DNA of 64,000 nt from Streptococcus oralis (GCF_023611505.1 NZ_CP097843.1:1736001-1800000), one strand, 5' to 3'; counted from the stretch's first letter, positions 1 through 10,311 are shown. A program made the numbers and translations. The notes: a model not told the origin generated them from the letters alone.

Positions 1-1210
1 AGACAACCATGATAACTACACCAGCCATGGTGACATAGGTTTCAATTTCTTGTTTAAGGGGTTTCCGGCGGATAGCCTCTAGGATATTGAGCACAATCTT
101 TCCACCATCCAAAGCCGGGATAGGAATCAAATTAAAAATCCCGATATTGATGGAAATCATAGCTAGGAAGTAGAGGACATTCTCAATTCCATTTTTAGCA
201 GCATCGCTACTTGCCTTAAAAATGGCAACGGGACCACCGAGTTTGTTCAAATCTGGATGGAAAATCAAGTTTTTCAGAGCTGAAAGGATACGGAGCCCTG
301 AGTCAGCAGCGGTTGTAAACCCACCAACAAACATGGATAGAAAGTCTGACTTGACCCCCGGTTGAACTCCGAGAATATAGCGTCCTTGATTCTCTTCTGG
401 AGTCACAGTAACTTGTTTTTCGCTACCATTTTCAGAAATAGTCACATCCAAGATCGGAGCGGTCTTGTCCTTGGTATCTGCTTCCACAGCCTGGGTCAAA
501 TCTTGCCAATTCTTAACCTCATGCGAGCCGACCTTGGTGATTTGAGCTGTCTCAGCTACGCCCACCTTAGCCAAAGATCCCTCTGGCATGACATGAAAGA
601 GATTGGTCTGAGTGTCTCTAACACCACCCTGCAAAAAGATCAGAATCCAAAAAACAACAACACCTAAGATAAAGTTATTCATAGGACCTGCAAAGTTGGT
701 GATGAGCTTACCCCAGATAGAAGCATTTTGATACTGTACATCCAGAGGGGCAATGCGTACTTCGGTTCCATCTGCCTCAACAACTGTTGCATCGTGATCC
801 ACCGCAAAGGTCTTTTCTTCTTCCAAGACCAAGCCCTTGATAAAGAGCTTGTCTTCAAAGTCAAACTGAGTTACCTGCATAGGGAGAGCTGTTTGATCAA
901 GTTTCTTCCCAGATAGATTGATTCGTTTGACCTTACCATCTTCGGCAAGTGTTAAACTGACTGGAGTTCCTGTCTTGATCTCTGTCGCATCATCACCCCA
1001 GCCTGCCATACGAACATAGCCTCCTAGAGGAAGGATACGAATTGTATAAGCAGTGCCATCCTTACCGATATGGGAAAAAATCTTGGGCCCCATACCAATG
1101 GCAAATTCACGAACTAGAATGCCTGATTTCTTGGCAAAATAAAAATGTCCAAACTCATGCACCACCACAATAATCCCAAAAACGAGGATAAAGGTTAGCA
1201 ATCCAATCAT
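1..1210 (-). CDS. rseP: RseP/Eep-type site-2 intramembrane metalloprotease (partial, C-terminus cut by window edge)
   Basis: Zinc-dependent intramembrane protease that cuts membrane-anchored substrates such as signal-peptide remnants, lipoprotein-derived pheromones and anti-sigma factors. The start is ATG at 1208-1210, preceded by AAAGGAATATTGA. The first membrane segment contains HEFGH (about residues 18-22), the HExxH zinc site. A PDZ region follows in the middle. Near the window edge comes the second conserved site, PALDGGK, where the aspartate is the third zinc ligand. About 403 codons are present; the family in streptococci is about 419 residues, so only a short tail is missing. It lies 15 bp downstream of cdsA in the uppS-cdsA-rseP order usual for Firmicutes. 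Confidence 0.95.
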   Translation of the reverse strand, partial: MIGLLTFILVFGIIVVVHEFGHFYFAKKSGILVREFAIGMGPKIFSHIGKDGTAYTIRILPLGGYVRMAGWGDDATEIKTGTPVSLTLAEDGKVKRINLSGKKLDQTALPMQVTQFDFEDKLFIKGLVLEEEKTFAVDHDATVVEADGTEVRIAPLDVQYQNASIWGKLITNFAGPMNNFILGVVVFWILIFLQGGVRDTQTNLFHVMPEGSLAKVGVAETAQITKVGSHEVKNWQDLTQAVEADTKDKTAPILDVTISENGSEKQVTVTPEENQGRYILGVQPGVKSDFLSMFVGGFTTAADSGLRILSALKNLIFHPDLNKLGGPVAIFKASSDAAKNGIENVLYFLAMISINIGIFNLIPIPALDGGKIVLNILEAIRRKPLKQEIETYVTMAGVVIMVV

Positions 1211-1225
1211 TCAATATTCCTTTCT

Positions 1226-2029
1226 TTAAAACAGGCCAAATAAGTGCATCATTGGAAACACAATCAGCATGCTGTCAAAGCGATCCAACACACCGCCATG
1301 TCCAGGGATAAATTTTCCAGAATCCTTGACACCGAAATGGCGTTTCATGGCACTCTCAATCAAGTCACCAAACTGACCTGCCACACTGAAGAAGGCTGCA
1401 AAGAGACTCATCCTATAAATTCCATAGGGAAGAGCAACTGTACTGTCCACTAGCATGAAGAGTACTGTTATCAGTACCGCACCTAGAATACCCCCAACAA
1501 AGCCCTCAATACTCTTATTAGGAGAAACTCTCGGGGCTAACTTATGCTTGCCAAAATTCACCCCCGTCAGATAAGCTGCACTATCTGTCGCCCAAACGAT
1601 AAAGAGAGCCAGGAGAACCTTATCAAATCCAGCTATACGAGCATCTAGTAAGGCATTGAAGCCAAAACCAACATAGAAACTCACAGCAATCGGAAAGGCA
1701 GCATCTTCAATCGTATAGTTTTTACTGAAAACGGTTGTCCCTAACATTATTGTAATCAAAACACTGTAGGCAACTACATTGCCATCAACCGGCAAAAAAG
1801 TTAGGTAATTTTCTAAGGGGATTGTGAGGGCAAAGGTTGCAAGGAGGGTCAAGGTACCCTCAATGGTCATAGTCTTTAGTCCCTTCATGTGCAGAAGTTC
1901 ATGAACAGCCAGCATAGCTATCAATCCAATTCCTATCTGCAACAAGAGCCCGCCAACAAACAAGACGGGAAGGAAGATAACCAGAGCCAGTCCAGCAAAT
2001 AGTGTTCTCTCTTGTAAATCCTTGGTCAT
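1226..2029 (-). CDS. cdsA: Phosphatidate cytidylyltransferase (CDP-diglyceride synthase)
   Basis: Makes CDP-diacylglycerol from phosphatidic acid and CTP, the precursor of phosphatidylglycerol and cardiolipin, in the cytoplasmic membrane. The 267-residue product has many hydrophobic segments. The C-terminal family signature is visible as SAMKRHFGVKDSG followed by PGHGGVLDRFDS, which holds the metal-binding aspartates. It begins 8 bp after uppS and is followed 15 bp later by rseP, so the three are probably co-transcribed. Length matches the family. Confidence 0.96.
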   Translation of the reverse strand: MTKDLQERTLFAGLALVIFLPVLFVGGLLLQIGIGLIAMLAVHELLHMKGLKTMTIEGTLTLLATFALTIPLENYLTFLPVDGNVVAYSVLITIMLGTTVFSKNYTIEDAAFPIAVSFYVGFGFNALLDARIAGFDKVLLALFIVWATDSAAYLTGVNFGKHKLAPRVSPNKSIEGFVGGILGAVLITVLFMLVDSTVALPYGIYRMSLFAAFFSVAGQFGDLIESAMKRHFGVKDSGKFIPGHGGVLDRFDSMLIVFPMMHLFGLF

Positions 2030-2037
2030 ATTATCTC

Positions 2038-2796
2038 CTAAACTCCTCCAAATCGGCGATGACGACGATTATAGGCAAGAATTGCTTCCTGTAAAGCTTC
2101 CTCGTCAAAATCAGGCCACAAGGTATCCGTAAAATAGAGCTCACTATACGCCCCCTGCCATGGAAGGAAATTGCTCAAGCGTAATTCTCCACTGGTACGA
2201 ATAATCAAATCTGGATCTCGCACATCCTTAGGCAAATGTTGGGTGAAGAGATAGTTGCCAATCAATTCCTCTGTGATATCACCTGGATTGATTTTCGCAT
2301 CTAAAACATCCTGAGAAATCAGCTTAACAGCCTGTGTAATCTCTGCACGTCCACCATAGTTAAGAGCAAAATTAAGAATCAAACCCGTATTGTTCTTGGT
2401 CAATTCCTCTGCTTTTGTCAAAGCTTCAAACGTCGGCTTAGGCAGACGGTCTGTCTCCCCAATCATCTGAATCTTAACATTATTTGCATGTAATTCAGGA
2501 ACGTAGTTATCATAAAACTCGACTGGTAGGTTCATGATAAACTTGACTTCCTGATCTGGGCGTGTCCAATTTTCCGTAGAAAAAGCATAGACCGTAATAA
2601 CCTTAACGCCCAGTTTGTTGGCTGCCTTGGTCACCTTTTGGAGGGCTTCCATCCCCGCCTTATGACCCAAAACCCGTGGTTGCATGCGTTTTTTAGCCCA
2701 GCGACCATTCCCATCCATGATAATCCCAATGTGAGCAGGAACCTGTGTTGGAACCTCAACTTCTACAGCTTTATCTTTCTTAAAAAATCCAAACAT
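2038..2796 (-). CDS. uppS: Isoprenyl transferase (undecaprenyl diphosphate synthase)
   Basis: Condenses eight isopentenyl diphosphates onto farnesyl diphosphate in the cis configuration to give the C55 carrier lipid for peptidoglycan, capsule and teichoic acids. The catalytic aspartate is in MDGNGRWAKKR, and the C-terminal signature RTSGELRLSNFLPWQ is present. The ATG at 2796 was chosen (252 aa, MFGFFKKDK...) because AGGA sits 8 nt upstream. An upstream in-frame TTG at 2814 would add six residues but would swallow that ribosome binding site. First gene of the uppS-cdsA-rseP group. Confidence 0.96.
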   Translation of the reverse strand: MFGFFKKDKAVEVEVPTQVPAHIGIIMDGNGRWAKKRMQPRVLGHKAGMEALQKVTKAANKLGVKVITVYAFSTENWTRPDQEVKFIMNLPVEFYDNYVPELHANNVKIQMIGETDRLPKPTFEALTKAEELTKNNTGLILNFALNYGGRAEITQAVKLISQDVLDAKINPGDITEELIGNYLFTQHLPKDVRDPDLIIRTSGELRLSNFLPWQGAYSELYFTDTLWPDFDEEALQEAILAYNRRHRRFGGV

Positions 2797-2886
2797 GATC
2801 TTATTCCTATTCAAAAATCTATCGTTTCATTATACCATATTTCCCTCTATTCTTCTATTGCTAAGTTACTGCCCCTGCTTGCAGAC

Positions 2887-2985
2887 AAACAAAAAATAAG
2901 CCGCCTGATTGGGCGACTTTATTTTATAGGGAGATTATTATGAAAAAGTTTTAGGAGTTTAAGTTAAGTTTCTCTTAACTTATGA
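2887..2985. repeat. SPRITE-like intergenic repeat, degenerate copy 1
   Basis: Between the nucleotidyltransferase gene and uppS lies a copy of a dispersed element seen at four other sites in this window. It has a GC-rich hairpin (GCCGCC / GGGCGAC, minus-strand U-run on the distal side), then AGGGAGATTATTATGAAAAAG on the plus strand. The second half, an AT-rich inverted repeat in the other copies, is decayed here. Assignment to the SPRITE family (terminator-like pneumococcal repeats) is from memory of that family's description. It probably ends transcripts coming from ruvB. Confidence 0.6.
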
Positions 2986-3006
2986 GTCTAGTATACCGCC
3001 CCTAAC

Positions 3007-3591
3007 TTAAATTTTTCTTAAGTTTTTCGAAAAAGTCAGATTTTCCCATTTTTCTTGCCAATTTTTCTTGGACAAGCGCTCTTGATAGAGCTTCATTCGG
3101 TCCTCATTCTCTAAGAAATGAGGAGTTGGGGAAACTTGAAACTTTAAAATATCCTCTAAACCATAGGGCGCAAAGAGCTCTAAAGTTGCGTCGGCATGCA
3201 AGCGAAGCCCTATCGCCGTACAGCGTTCGGGATATTTACTCATAGCATCACGAGAACTCGTGTAAGGCGCAGTGTGGGGACTGTGCTGGTGCATATAGAC
3301 CTGATTTTTCAACTCCCACTGATACTGAGGAAAATCTTCTCTCAGCTTTTTCTCTAGGGATACTGTTTCCTCATAAGAAACATCTAGATCAAAGAAAATC
3401 ACATCCACATCCGTCTCACTGTCAAAAGGCGATTTGTCTGACAAGAGATTCCAGATAAAATTTCGGACAGAACCTGCTGCCAACCAAGAGTCTTTCAGAG
3501 CAAGGTCACGAATAATGGTCAGAATGGTCATTATATCTGGATTTTCTCTGAAAGCATCTAGAATTTCTTGTTCATTTTTCATTGTATTCAT
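3007..3591 (-). CDS. Nucleotidyltransferase family protein (COG3575-like)
   Basis: A 194-residue soluble protein resembling the COG3575/DUF925 group of predicted nucleotidyltransferases. The N-terminal half contains LAAGSVRN followed by [13 protein letters not shown], compatible with the G-S and DxD metal-binding pattern of the polymerase-beta superfamily. Its substrate is unknown. The gene overlaps the end of ruvB by about 20 bp, so it is probably translated from the same mRNA. A start three codons downstream (MKNEQEIL) is equally possible. Confidence 0.75.
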   Translation of the reverse strand: MNTMKNEQEILDAFRENPDIMTILTIIRDLALKDSWLAAGSVRNFIWNLLSDKSPFDSETDVDVIFFDLDVSYEETVSLEKKLREDFPQYQWELKNQVYMHQHSPHTAPYTSSRDAMSKYPERCTAIGLRLHADATLELFAPYGLEDILKFQVSPTPHFLENEDRMKLYQERLSKKNWQEKWENLTFSKNLRKI

Positions 3592-4570
3592 AACCTAAAT
3601 GTTCATATGCCTTAGCCGTCGCAACCCGTCCAGATCGTGTCCGCATGATAAAACCTTTTTGGATTAAGTAAGGCTCATACATATCTTCCACCGTTTCGCG
3701 CTCCTCGGCAATATTGACAGAGAGAGTTCCTAATCCGATAGGACCACCACCGTACATCTCAATCATGGTCCGAAGGATTTTCTGGTCCACATAGTCTAAC
3801 CCTTCATGGTCTACATCTAGCATGGTCAAAGCCTTATCAGTAATGACATCATCAATTAAACCATTCCCCATAATCTGGGCAAAGTCGCGCACGCGCTTAA
3901 GGAGACGATTGGCGATACGAGGAGTTCCTCGACTGCGTAAGGCCAGCTCAGCAGCTGCCTCATGAGTGATTTTCATCTCAAAAATATCTGCTGTTCGTTC
4001 GACAATTTCTGTCAAGTCAGCATGGGCATAGTATTCCATATGACCTGTAATCCCGAAACGCGCTCGTAGAGGATTAGAAAGCATACCAGCACGGGTCGTC
4101 GCACCAATCAAGGTAAAAGGTGGCAAATCCAAATGGACACTGCGACTGCCTTCACCAGCCCCAATCATGATGTCGATGTAAAAGTCCTCCATGGCACTAT
4201 AAAGTACCTCTTCCACCGACATGGGCAGGCGATGAATCTCGTCAATAAAGAGGACGTCTCCAGGTTCCAAATCATTCAAAATCGCTACCAAGTCACCCGC
4301 TTTTTCAATGACAGGCCCAGAGGTCTGCTTGAGATTGACTCCCAGTTCGTTGGCAATAACAAAGGCCATGGTCGTTTTCCCCAAACCTGGAGGCCCAAAT
4401 AAGAGTACATGATCCAGTGCTTCATCCCGCATTTTGGCGGCTTCGATAAAGATTTGGAGCTGGTCCTTGACCTTATCCTGCCCAATATATTCACGTAAAT
4501 ATTGGGGACGTAGGGTACGTTCTACCAACTCCTCATCACCCATGATTTCATAATCTAAAATTCTACTCAT
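3572..4570 (-). CDS. ruvB: Holliday junction branch migration helicase RuvB
   Basis: AAA+ motor that with RuvA drives branch migration of Holliday junctions in recombinational repair. In 332 residues the Walker [10 protein letters not shown], Walker B DEIHRL, the sensor region GATTRAGML and the C-terminal winged helix ([16 protein letters not shown]) are all visible. Full length for the family. It is followed with overlap by the nucleotidyltransferase gene and preceded by a SPRITE-like repeat at 4601-4832. Confidence 0.97.
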   Translation of the reverse strand: MSRILDYEIMGDEELVERTLRPQYLREYIGQDKVKDQLQIFIEAAKMRDEALDHVLLFGPPGLGKTTMAFVIANELGVNLKQTSGPVIEKAGDLVAILNDLEPGDVLFIDEIHRLPMSVEEVLYSAMEDFYIDIMIGAGEGSRSVHLDLPPFTLIGATTRAGMLSNPLRARFGITGHMEYYAHADLTEIVERTADIFEMKITHEAAAELALRSRGTPRIANRLLKRVRDFAQIMGNGLIDDVITDKALTMLDVDHEGLDYVDQKILRTMIEMYGGGPIGLGTLSVNIAEERETVEDMYEPYLIQKGFIMRTRSGRVATAKAYEHLGYEYNEK

Positions 4571-4600
4571 GCTCCTATTATAGCAAAAATCCAGCCTACA

Positions 4601-4832
4601 AACAAAAAAGCCACCTGATTGGGTGACTTCTTTAGGGAGATTATTATGAAAAAGAAAAGTTTAGGATTTCATTAAATAAAGGGTACTCAATGAAAATCGA
4701 AATCAGACTAGGCAGATAGACGCAAGCATAACTATGGTTAGCTAAGTCGACTCTAACGAAGGTTGATGAGATTTTCGAAGAGTATTAGGAGGTCTTTATT
4801 TAATGATTATATAATACACAAGGAGACTTAAA
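4601..4832. repeat. SPRITE-like repeat copy 2, interrupted by a BOX-like element
   Basis: On the plus strand: a hairpin (GCCACC...GGGTGAC), a TTTAGGGAGATTATTATG segment, CATTAAATAAAG, then a BOX-like insertion, then TTAGGAGGT and CTTTATTTAATG. The two 12-mers are exact inverted repeats, so the BOX sits in the loop. On the minus strand the GC hairpin is followed by a T-run, so it would act as a terminator for the large flavin-reductase gene ending at 4858. Confidence 0.7.
4683..4785. repeat. BOX-like element (boxA/boxC-type ends)
   Basis: About 103 bp. It starts GTACTCAATGAAAATC and ends GATTTTCGAAGAGTAT, forming the terminal inverted repeats typical of streptococcal BOX. The internal part (ACTAGGCAGATAGACGCAAG) resembles boxA only partly. 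It is almost identical to the copy at 10594-10696 and is inserted at the same point of the same host repeat. Confidence 0.75.
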
Positions 4833-4857
4833 ATTCCCTTAATTTTTAAATCCATTA

Positions 4858-7269
4858 CTAACAATTTTCTTGAACAGCTGTTTGACCTGCAATACGTCCA
4901 AAAGTAAAGATATCCGTAAGCGAATTTCCTCCTAGACGGTTACCTGCATGGAGTCCACCTGCGACTTCTCCGGCAGCATACAAACCAGGAATAATCTGAC
5001 CTTTTTCGTTCAAAACGTGTGTTGAAGTATCAATCTTGAGTCCACCCATTGTATGGTGAACGGCCGGTTTTCTCGGTGTTGCGTAAAATGGCGCAACCTC
5101 ACACTTGAGATCAAAACTACCTTTATTAAATTCAGGATCAAAACCTGCATCTACATAGGAATTGTAATTCTTAATCGTTTCCACTAGAACTTGTGGATCC
5201 ATACCAATCTGAACCGCCAACTCTTCTATCGTATCTGCACGATAGAGAGTTCCTGCCTTGACTTGGGCATCGATTTTTTCTTGGCTAGTGTTGTAAGCAG
5301 TTTCCTTGATGCGGTCATCCGCAATCAAGTAGAACAAACCACCATTATCAATCGCCGCTTGAGATAGCTTGTCTCGGCTACCGTACTCATCTACAAATCG
5401 CTTCCCTTGAGTATTTACCATGATGAAGTTAGCTGGAGGAACTTGAAGTCCTGAGAAGAGAGCTCCTGTCACTGGATCGGATACTGGCATCATTTGACTA
5501 AAGCCCATACCCACCAAATCTGCACCTACACTTTGACCTAAAAGAATACCATCTCCTGTTACAGCTGGTGTATTAGATGTGGCAATATCATCTGCTATTT
5601 CAGTCCAGTAGGTATTGTATTTTTGTAGCATCTTGGTATTGGCACCAAATCCTCCAGAAGCTAGAACAACAGCATCTGCATTGACAATGATGGTTTGACC
5701 GTTTCGGCCTTCTGCTCTGACACCCTTGACAGCCCCGTCTTTTACAAGCAATTCTTTAACTGGAGAGTCAGTCAAGATCTTACCTCCATTTTCTAGAACA
5801 TATTTTTGTAGGACAGATATAAAGGCATACCCCATTGGTTGAACCGGCTTATGACCACGACGCCAAAGGGCTCCAACTGGCATTGTCACTTCGCTACGAA
5901 CAAATTCAACACCAATGTCTTCCAACCAACGAACAGACTCTAGGGCCCGTTCGGTTAAAACAGATACTAAATCGTATTGGCCATGAATTTCATTTCCTTG
6001 TAAATCTTTTCGTTTCCCACCGATATAGGTTTGGATACGGTAAAGTAAGGTAGAGTCAAACAAATAGCTTGGGTCCTGTAAATACTGCTCAACCTCAACT
6101 TTCAAGGCTCTAAAGTCCTCTAGATATTCTGGGTCAATCGTTGATTCATCTATCGCAATCAATTCTTGAAGCGTATGTGCCTCACCTGGATGAGCTGCGA
6201 AGGTTCCTTGCCATGCTGGATCTGGTGCATTCATTGGACCACCTGCACGAACAGTATTTCCTCCAATTGCTGGGAATTTCTCAACAATAATCGGCTTCTT
6301 ACCAGCTTGTAAGACTGCAGCAGCCGCAGCTAAACCAGCTCCTCCACCTCCAACGATGACAACGTCTGCCTGATAGGTTTTATCTTCTTTATCTAGAGCA
6401 GATGGCGCTTTTGAACGCTTGCGTAAAACATCTGGATTTGCACCAGCTTGTTTGACCGCACGCGCAACTCCGTCCAAGACACCATTTGAAGTCACAGAAG
6501 CTCCTGACACCGCATCAACGTTTAAGGTTTGTCCCTCAATGATTTCTGCTGGGATACGAGTAAAGACAACATCTGCGATTCCTGAAGATTCTCCAGAAGA
6601 ATCGATTTCAATTTTTTCAATACGGTCCTCAGAAACCGTGACATCCATCGGCAATTTACCATTATGGCCTTCAGTTGTAACATGATAAGTCCCCGGTTCA
6701 AATCGAACTTCTTCAGGGAGATTTAGTTGGTTTGCAACGGATACAAAGCGAAGGAAGCGATAAAAACAACTATCTAGGAAATCTACAGTTCGTTCATCAA
6801 TTAAATTTCCATTATCATCAAATGCTCGATGAGCTCGACCAAGTAAAAACTCACTGCCTGGCATAACTGTTGCATTTACTCCAGGAGCATCAAGAATCTG
6901 ACGAAGATGAAGTTGGGCACGTGAAGAACCTTGAATATCATAGGAAGCTCCTACAATCATTGTCGGCTTTCCGTCTAGTGGATGAATGTTAAAAGACAAC
7001 CACTCGAGCAAGCTATTCAAACTTGATGGAATCGTATGATTGTGCTCGGGTGTCGAGATAATGACACCATCAGCTTCTGAAATAGCTTGATTAAACTTCT
7101 GAATAATAGGTGTATCTGTTTGATCATCTGTTTCATTGAACATCGGTACATCTGTTATTTCTAAAATCTCAATATCCGCTTTCTGAGCAAAATGTCTTTT
7201 CATAAATTGCAACAGGTTGCGATTATAGGATTTTTTTGCATTAGTCCCAACAATAGCTACTAATTTCAT
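4858..7269 (-). CDS. Three-domain flavoprotein reductase: NAD(P)H:FMN reductase + FMN_bind + FAD_binding_2 (fumarate/enoate reductase-like)
   Basis: An 803-residue cytoplasmic protein. Residues 1-190 are an NADPH-dependent FMN reductase domain ([10 protein letters not shown]..., [10 protein letters not shown]). About 205-290 is an FMN_bind domain with [10 protein letters not shown], which resembles the ApbE flavinylation motif, so covalent FMN is likely. From about 305 comes a flavocytochrome-c-type FAD domain with [14 protein letters not shown] and the C-terminal [20 protein letters not shown]. Architecture matches NADH-dependent fumarate, urocanate or acrylate-type reductases that use an unsaturated acid as electron sink; the true substrate cannot be read from sequence. 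Start ATG 7269 has AAAGGAGAAG upstream. Lies 25 bp after a paralogous FMN reductase. Confidence 0.85.
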   Translation of the reverse strand: MKLVAIVGTNAKKSYNRNLLQFMKRHFAQKADIEILEITDVPMFNETDDQTDTPIIQKFNQAISEADGVIISTPEHNHTIPSSLNSLLEWLSFNIHPLDGKPTMIVGASYDIQGSSRAQLHLRQILDAPGVNATVMPGSEFLLGRAHRAFDDNGNLIDERTVDFLDSCFYRFLRFVSVANQLNLPEEVRFEPGTYHVTTEGHNGKLPMDVTVSEDRIEKIEIDSSGESSGIADVVFTRIPAEIIEGQTLNVDAVSGASVTSNGVLDGVARAVKQAGANPDVLRKRSKAPSALDKEDKTYQADVVIVGGGGAGLAAAAAVLQAGKKPIIVEKFPAIGGNTVRAGGPMNAPDPAWQGTFAAHPGEAHTLQELIAIDESTIDPEYLEDFRALKVEVEQYLQDPSYLFDSTLLYRIQTYIGGKRKDLQGNEIHGQYDLVSVLTERALESVRWLEDIGVEFVRSEVTMPVGALWRRGHKPVQPMGYAFISVLQKYVLENGGKILTDSPVKELLVKDGAVKGVRAEGRNGQTIIVNADAVVLASGGFGANTKMLQKYNTYWTEIADDIATSNTPAVTGDGILLGQSVGADLVGMGFSQMMPVSDPVTGALFSGLQVPPANFIMVNTQGKRFVDEYGSRDKLSQAAIDNGGLFYLIADDRIKETAYNTSQEKIDAQVKAGTLYRADTIEELAVQIGMDPQVLVETIKNYNSYVDAGFDPEFNKGSFDLKCEVAPFYATPRKPAVHHTMGGLKIDTSTHVLNEKGQIIPGLYAAGEVAGGLHAGNRLGGNSLTDIFTFGRIAGQTAVQENC

Positions 7270-7294
7270 TGACTCTTCTCCTTTCATTAATTCC

Positions 7295-7903
7295 CTAGGC
7301 TTTTAACCATTCTTCCCAGATGAATGATTTTTTACGATTTGTATCTTCAGGTTTTACTAAAGCTTTTGTTAGTTCAACAAAATTTTGAAACTCTGAAAAA
7401 TGTTCTTCTAGTTCTGCAACCTTTTCAGGATTGTTCAAATGACACTCATCATCTAGTACTTGCTCAGAATGACCTAGAAAGAACTCTGTACCAGGCATAA
7501 CTCTCGCTTTAAGCTCCGGCGCATCTAAAATTTGACGTAAATGTGCCTGCGCTCTAGATGTTCCTAGCAAACCGAGAGAAGCACCTACAATCATAGTTGG
7601 TTTATTGATTAAGGCACGACTGGTATAGGCAATCCACTCCAAAGCAGAGGCCAAAGGTGCTGGTATTGTGTGATCGTACTCAGGTGTTGAAATAATCACA
7701 CCATCTGCAGCAAGAATTTTTTCTGAAAAAGCTTGAACCTCAACTGGTGCTTGCTTGTCCTCAGGTTCGTTAAATGCTGGCAATTGTTTGATTTCCAATA
7801 CCTCAATGTCGGCCTTATCCGAGAAGTGCTTTTGCATAAATTTCAAGAGTTTCCGATTGGTTGAGCGATCCGAATTGGTTCCAACGATAGCAACTAGTTT
7901 CAT
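7295..7903 (-). CDS. NAD(P)H-dependent FMN reductase
   Basis: A 202-residue flavodoxin-fold reductase, clearly paralogous to the N-terminal domain of the next gene (shared [35 protein letters not shown]). It probably supplies reduced FMN, or electrons from NAD(P)H, to the downstream flavoprotein. First gene of a two-gene operon with a promoter at 7938-7965 on the minus strand and an AAAGGGG ribosome binding site. Confidence 0.85.
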   Translation of the reverse strand: MKLVAIVGTNSDRSTNRKLLKFMQKHFSDKADIEVLEIKQLPAFNEPEDKQAPVEVQAFSEKILAADGVIISTPEYDHTIPAPLASALEWIAYTSRALINKPTMIVGASLGLLGTSRAQAHLRQILDAPELKARVMPGTEFFLGHSEQVLDDECHLNNPEKVAELEEHFSEFQNFVELTKALVKPEDTNRKKSFIWEEWLKA

Positions 7904-7937
7904 CTTGGTACCCCTTTCATTTATTTAATCTACTTTC

Positions 7938-7965
7938 ATTATACTACTTTAGAAAATCTTGTAAA
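7938..7965 (-). promoter_or_regulatory. Promoter of the FMN-reductase operon
   Basis: Minus strand -35 TTTACA (7960-7965), 16-bp spacer, -10 TATAAT (7938-7943), about 35 bp before the ATG at 7903. Divergent from the MFS promoter about 90 bp away, so one AraC-type regulator could act on both. Confidence 0.65.
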
Positions 7966-8055
7966 TCCTTGATAATAAAGACCGTGTTATTCTATCAGAT
8001 TATCGTACTTTAGTATAAGTTCGTGAAAAAATTAACAAAATATCTTCATAAACTA

Positions 8056-8084
8056 TTGAACGGCTTCCTTAACTATGATATAGT
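8056..8084 (+). promoter_or_regulatory. Promoter of the MFS transporter gene
   Basis: Plus strand -35 TTGAAC (8056-8061), 17-bp spacer, -10 TATAGT (8079-8084) with TGA just before it. It lies 38 bp before the start chosen for the transporter. Confidence 0.65.
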
Positions 8085-8121
8085 CTTGGTGAAAAAATAT
8101 ACATTTAAGGAGGATGTTTTT

Positions 8122-9321
8122 ATGAAAGAGACATTCAATCGTTGGCGGATTCTAGTCGCGTCTACAGCCATTCTTCTTTGCACAGGTGCCGTCTATTCCT
8201 TTTCTGTTTTTGCCGGACCACTTAGCAGTTCAACAGGCTGGTCCATGTCAGATATTATGTTAGCATTTGCTATCAACTCTGCAATCGGCCCTATCCCCAT
8301 GATTCTAGGAGGTTATTTAGTTGACAAAGGTTATGTAAAATGGACCATCGCCCTCGGCGCTCTCCTATTTGCTAGCGGATTTTACTTAACCGGCTATGCC
8401 AATTCACCAGCCATGCTTTATTTGACCTATGGATTAATGGCTGGACTTGGTCAAGGTTTTGCCTATTCGGGTGCCCTCTCCAATTCACTTCGCCTCTTCC
8501 CTGATAAACGTGGCTTAGCCTCTGGAATTCTGACAGGCGGAATGGGATTTGCCGCAGTCATCGCTTCTCCAGTCGCAAGCAATCTCATTCAACAACAAGA
8601 TGCCTTCTTTGCTTTTCGTACCATTGGGCTAGTCTATATTGTTGTTATCATCTGTGCCATTTTCTTTATCAAGGCAGCTCCAAGCGGCTACCAACCATCA
8701 GGCTGGAAAGCTCCAGTACAAACTAAGCAAGGACCTACTAATAAAACCTGGAAACAAATGCTACGAAGCCCTCTGTTTTACATTATCATTAGCATGTTCT
8801 TTGTCGGCGCCTTTTCTGGTTTGATGATTGCCTCTCAGGCATCGCCAATCGGTCAATCAATGTTTGGACTCTCTGCAGGAACTGCAGCTCTCTATGTTTC
8901 TCTCTATTCCATTGCAAACTCTAGTGGTCGTTTTATCTGGGGATCACTCTCTGATAAAATTGGCCGTTCAAAGACCTTATTGATTATCTATTCTGTCATT
9001 GTCCTAGCTTTATTCTCTCTAACTATCGTCCCTGGTCAATTCGGCTTCACCTTAGGAATTATAGGACTTGGTATCTGCTTTGGTGGTGTTATGGGGGTCT
9101 TCCCATCTATCGTCATGGAAAATTACGGTCCTGCAAATCAGGGAGTCAACTACGGTATCGTCTTCACTGGATATTCTTTAGCAGCATTTTTCGCTCCCAA
9201 AGTCGCTGTTCAAATGGCAATGGCTAATAATGGAAATTATAGTGTAGCTTTTTATGTGGCTATCGCTTTGGCCTTCATTGGACTTATGCTTACTATTTTT
9301 TATATGAAAAAGAAAGCTTAA
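8122..9321 (+). CDS. MFS transporter, oxalate:formate antiporter (OxlT)-like
   Basis: A 399-residue protein with twelve predicted membrane helices and the OxlT/monocarboxylate-like MFS features (CTGAVYSFSVFAGPL, WGSLSDKIGRSK as the loop motif between helices). Likely imports or exchanges a small organic acid; given the divergent enoate-reductase-like operon, an unsaturated carboxylate is a reasonable guess but is inference. The ATG at 8122 was chosen because AAGGAGGATG lies directly upstream; the longer frame from 8023 would start inside the promoter region. Confidence 0.85.
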   Translation: MKETFNRWRILVASTAILLCTGAVYSFSVFAGPLSSSTGWSMSDIMLAFAINSAIGPIPMILGGYLVDKGYVKWTIALGALLFASGFYLTGYANSPAMLYLTYGLMAGLGQGFAYSGALSNSLRLFPDKRGLASGILTGGMGFAAVIASPVASNLIQQQDAFFAFRTIGLVYIVVIICAIFFIKAAPSGYQPSGWKAPVQTKQGPTNKTWKQMLRSPLFYIIISMFFVGAFSGLMIASQASPIGQSMFGLSAGTAALYVSLYSIANSSGRFIWGSLSDKIGRSKTLLIIYSVIVLALFSLTIVPGQFGFTLGIIGLGICFGGVMGVFPSIVMENYGPANQGVNYGIVFTGYSLAAFFAPKVAVQMAMANNGNYSVAFYVAIALAFIGLMLTIFYMKKKA

Positions 9322-9327
9322 ATCTAG

Positions 9328-9356
9328 AAAACTTCCTAGATAAGGAAGTTTTTTTG
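9328..9356 (+). terminator. Rho-independent terminator after the MFS gene
   Basis: AAACTTCC TAGATAA GGAAGTTT followed by TTTT, just after the stop at 9321. A TATAAT with TGG before it follows immediately (about 9358) and is a likely -10 for the AraC gene. Confidence 0.75.
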
Positions 9357-9396
9357 GTATAATAAAAGTAGTAATAGTATATTGGGAGGATTTACC

Positions 9397-10275
9397 ATGG
9401 CAGACCGTTCACGTTTCTTACGAGATAACCCATCTGACTTCCCATATGATTTTGAAAAACAAATCCTATCCAAAACGTCTCCTGACACAATCTATCATTG
9501 TCATCCTGAACTAGAGATTATTTACGTTACAAAGGGTTCTGCCATCGTTCATATCAACTCAGAACGCTTTGAAAGTCGTGAAGGAGATATTTTTCTTATC
9601 CAACCGACCTCTCTCCATGCTATCTATTCTCACAAAGATCAAGAACTATTTTCTACCAGCTTTCGGATTCATCTAGATTATCTTGGTAGAAGTCAAATTG
9701 ACAGTTTTAGCCAACGCTATATTCAACCCCTCCACTCTGGCCACTTTTGCCTCACTCCTCAAATATCACCAGGCGATAAAGCCTATGATCAAATTCAATC
9801 CTGCCTTCTTTCCCTCTTTTCTATCCTTGAAGAAAAAGGCATATACTACGATCTACTCATAAAGTCTAAACTATACGAATTGCTTCATCTTCTCTTTAAG
9901 TATCGATATGTCAATCGACACTATACAGATGATACCTATCAAAAATACCAAAAACTAAAAGAAGTGATTTGCTACCTTGAACAGCACTATGCAGAACCCA
10001 TTCATATCGAACAACTAGCTGCAATATTTGGATATAGTAAAAATCACTTTATGAGTATTTTCAAGCAACATACTGGAGCCAGTTGTATGGACTACCTGCT
10101 CCAGTTACGTCTTGAAAAATCCTGTGAGAAACTCGTCCAAACCAACCTCAGCATTCAAGAAATTGCAAGCCAAGTCGGTTTCACCAACCTTTCAAACTTC
10201 AACCGTCAATTTAAGCAGCACTATCACTTAACACCTAGACAGTATCGAAATCAACAACTTAAAAAGAAAACATGA
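9397..10275 (+). CDS. AraC-family transcriptional regulator with cupin sensor domain
   Basis: A 292-residue regulator. Residues about 25-110 form a cupin-like ligand-binding domain (CHPELEIIYVTKGSA, SREGDIFLIQP). The C-terminal 100 residues carry two helix-turn-helix motifs of the AraC/XylS type (IEQLAAIFGYSKNHFMSIFK and IQEIASQVGFTNLSNFNRQF). Start ATG 9397 has GGGAGG seven bases upstream. Its position beside the MFS gene and the divergent flavin reductases suggests it controls them in response to the transported compound. Confidence 0.9.
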   Translation: MADRSRFLRDNPSDFPYDFEKQILSKTSPDTIYHCHPELEIIYVTKGSAIVHINSERFESREGDIFLIQPTSLHAIYSHKDQELFSTSFRIHLDYLGRSQIDSFSQRYIQPLHSGHFCLTPQISPGDKAYDQIQSCLLSLFSILEEKGIYYDLLIKSKLYELLHLLFKYRYVNRHYTDDTYQKYQKLKEVICYLEQHYAEPIHIEQLAAIFGYSKNHFMSIFKQHTGASCMDYLLQLRLEKSCEKLVQTNLSIQEIASQVGFTNLSNFNRQFKQHYHLTPRQYRNQQLKKKT

Positions 10276-10281
10276 TTCTTT

Positions 10282-10309
10282 CTCCTTAGTCTTTTCTAAG
10301 GAGTTTTTT
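10282..10309 (+). terminator. Terminator after the AraC-family gene
   Basis: CTCCTTAG TCTTTT CTAAGGAG followed by TTTTTT, seven bases after the stop codon. Confidence 0.85.
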
Positions 10310-10311
10310 CA

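Noticed and set aside
8023-8121. 33-residue N-terminal extension of the MFS transporter
   Set aside because: It would cover the promoter (8056-8084); a strong ribosome binding site precedes the internal ATG at 8122, and the extension is not hydrophobic as expected for this family.
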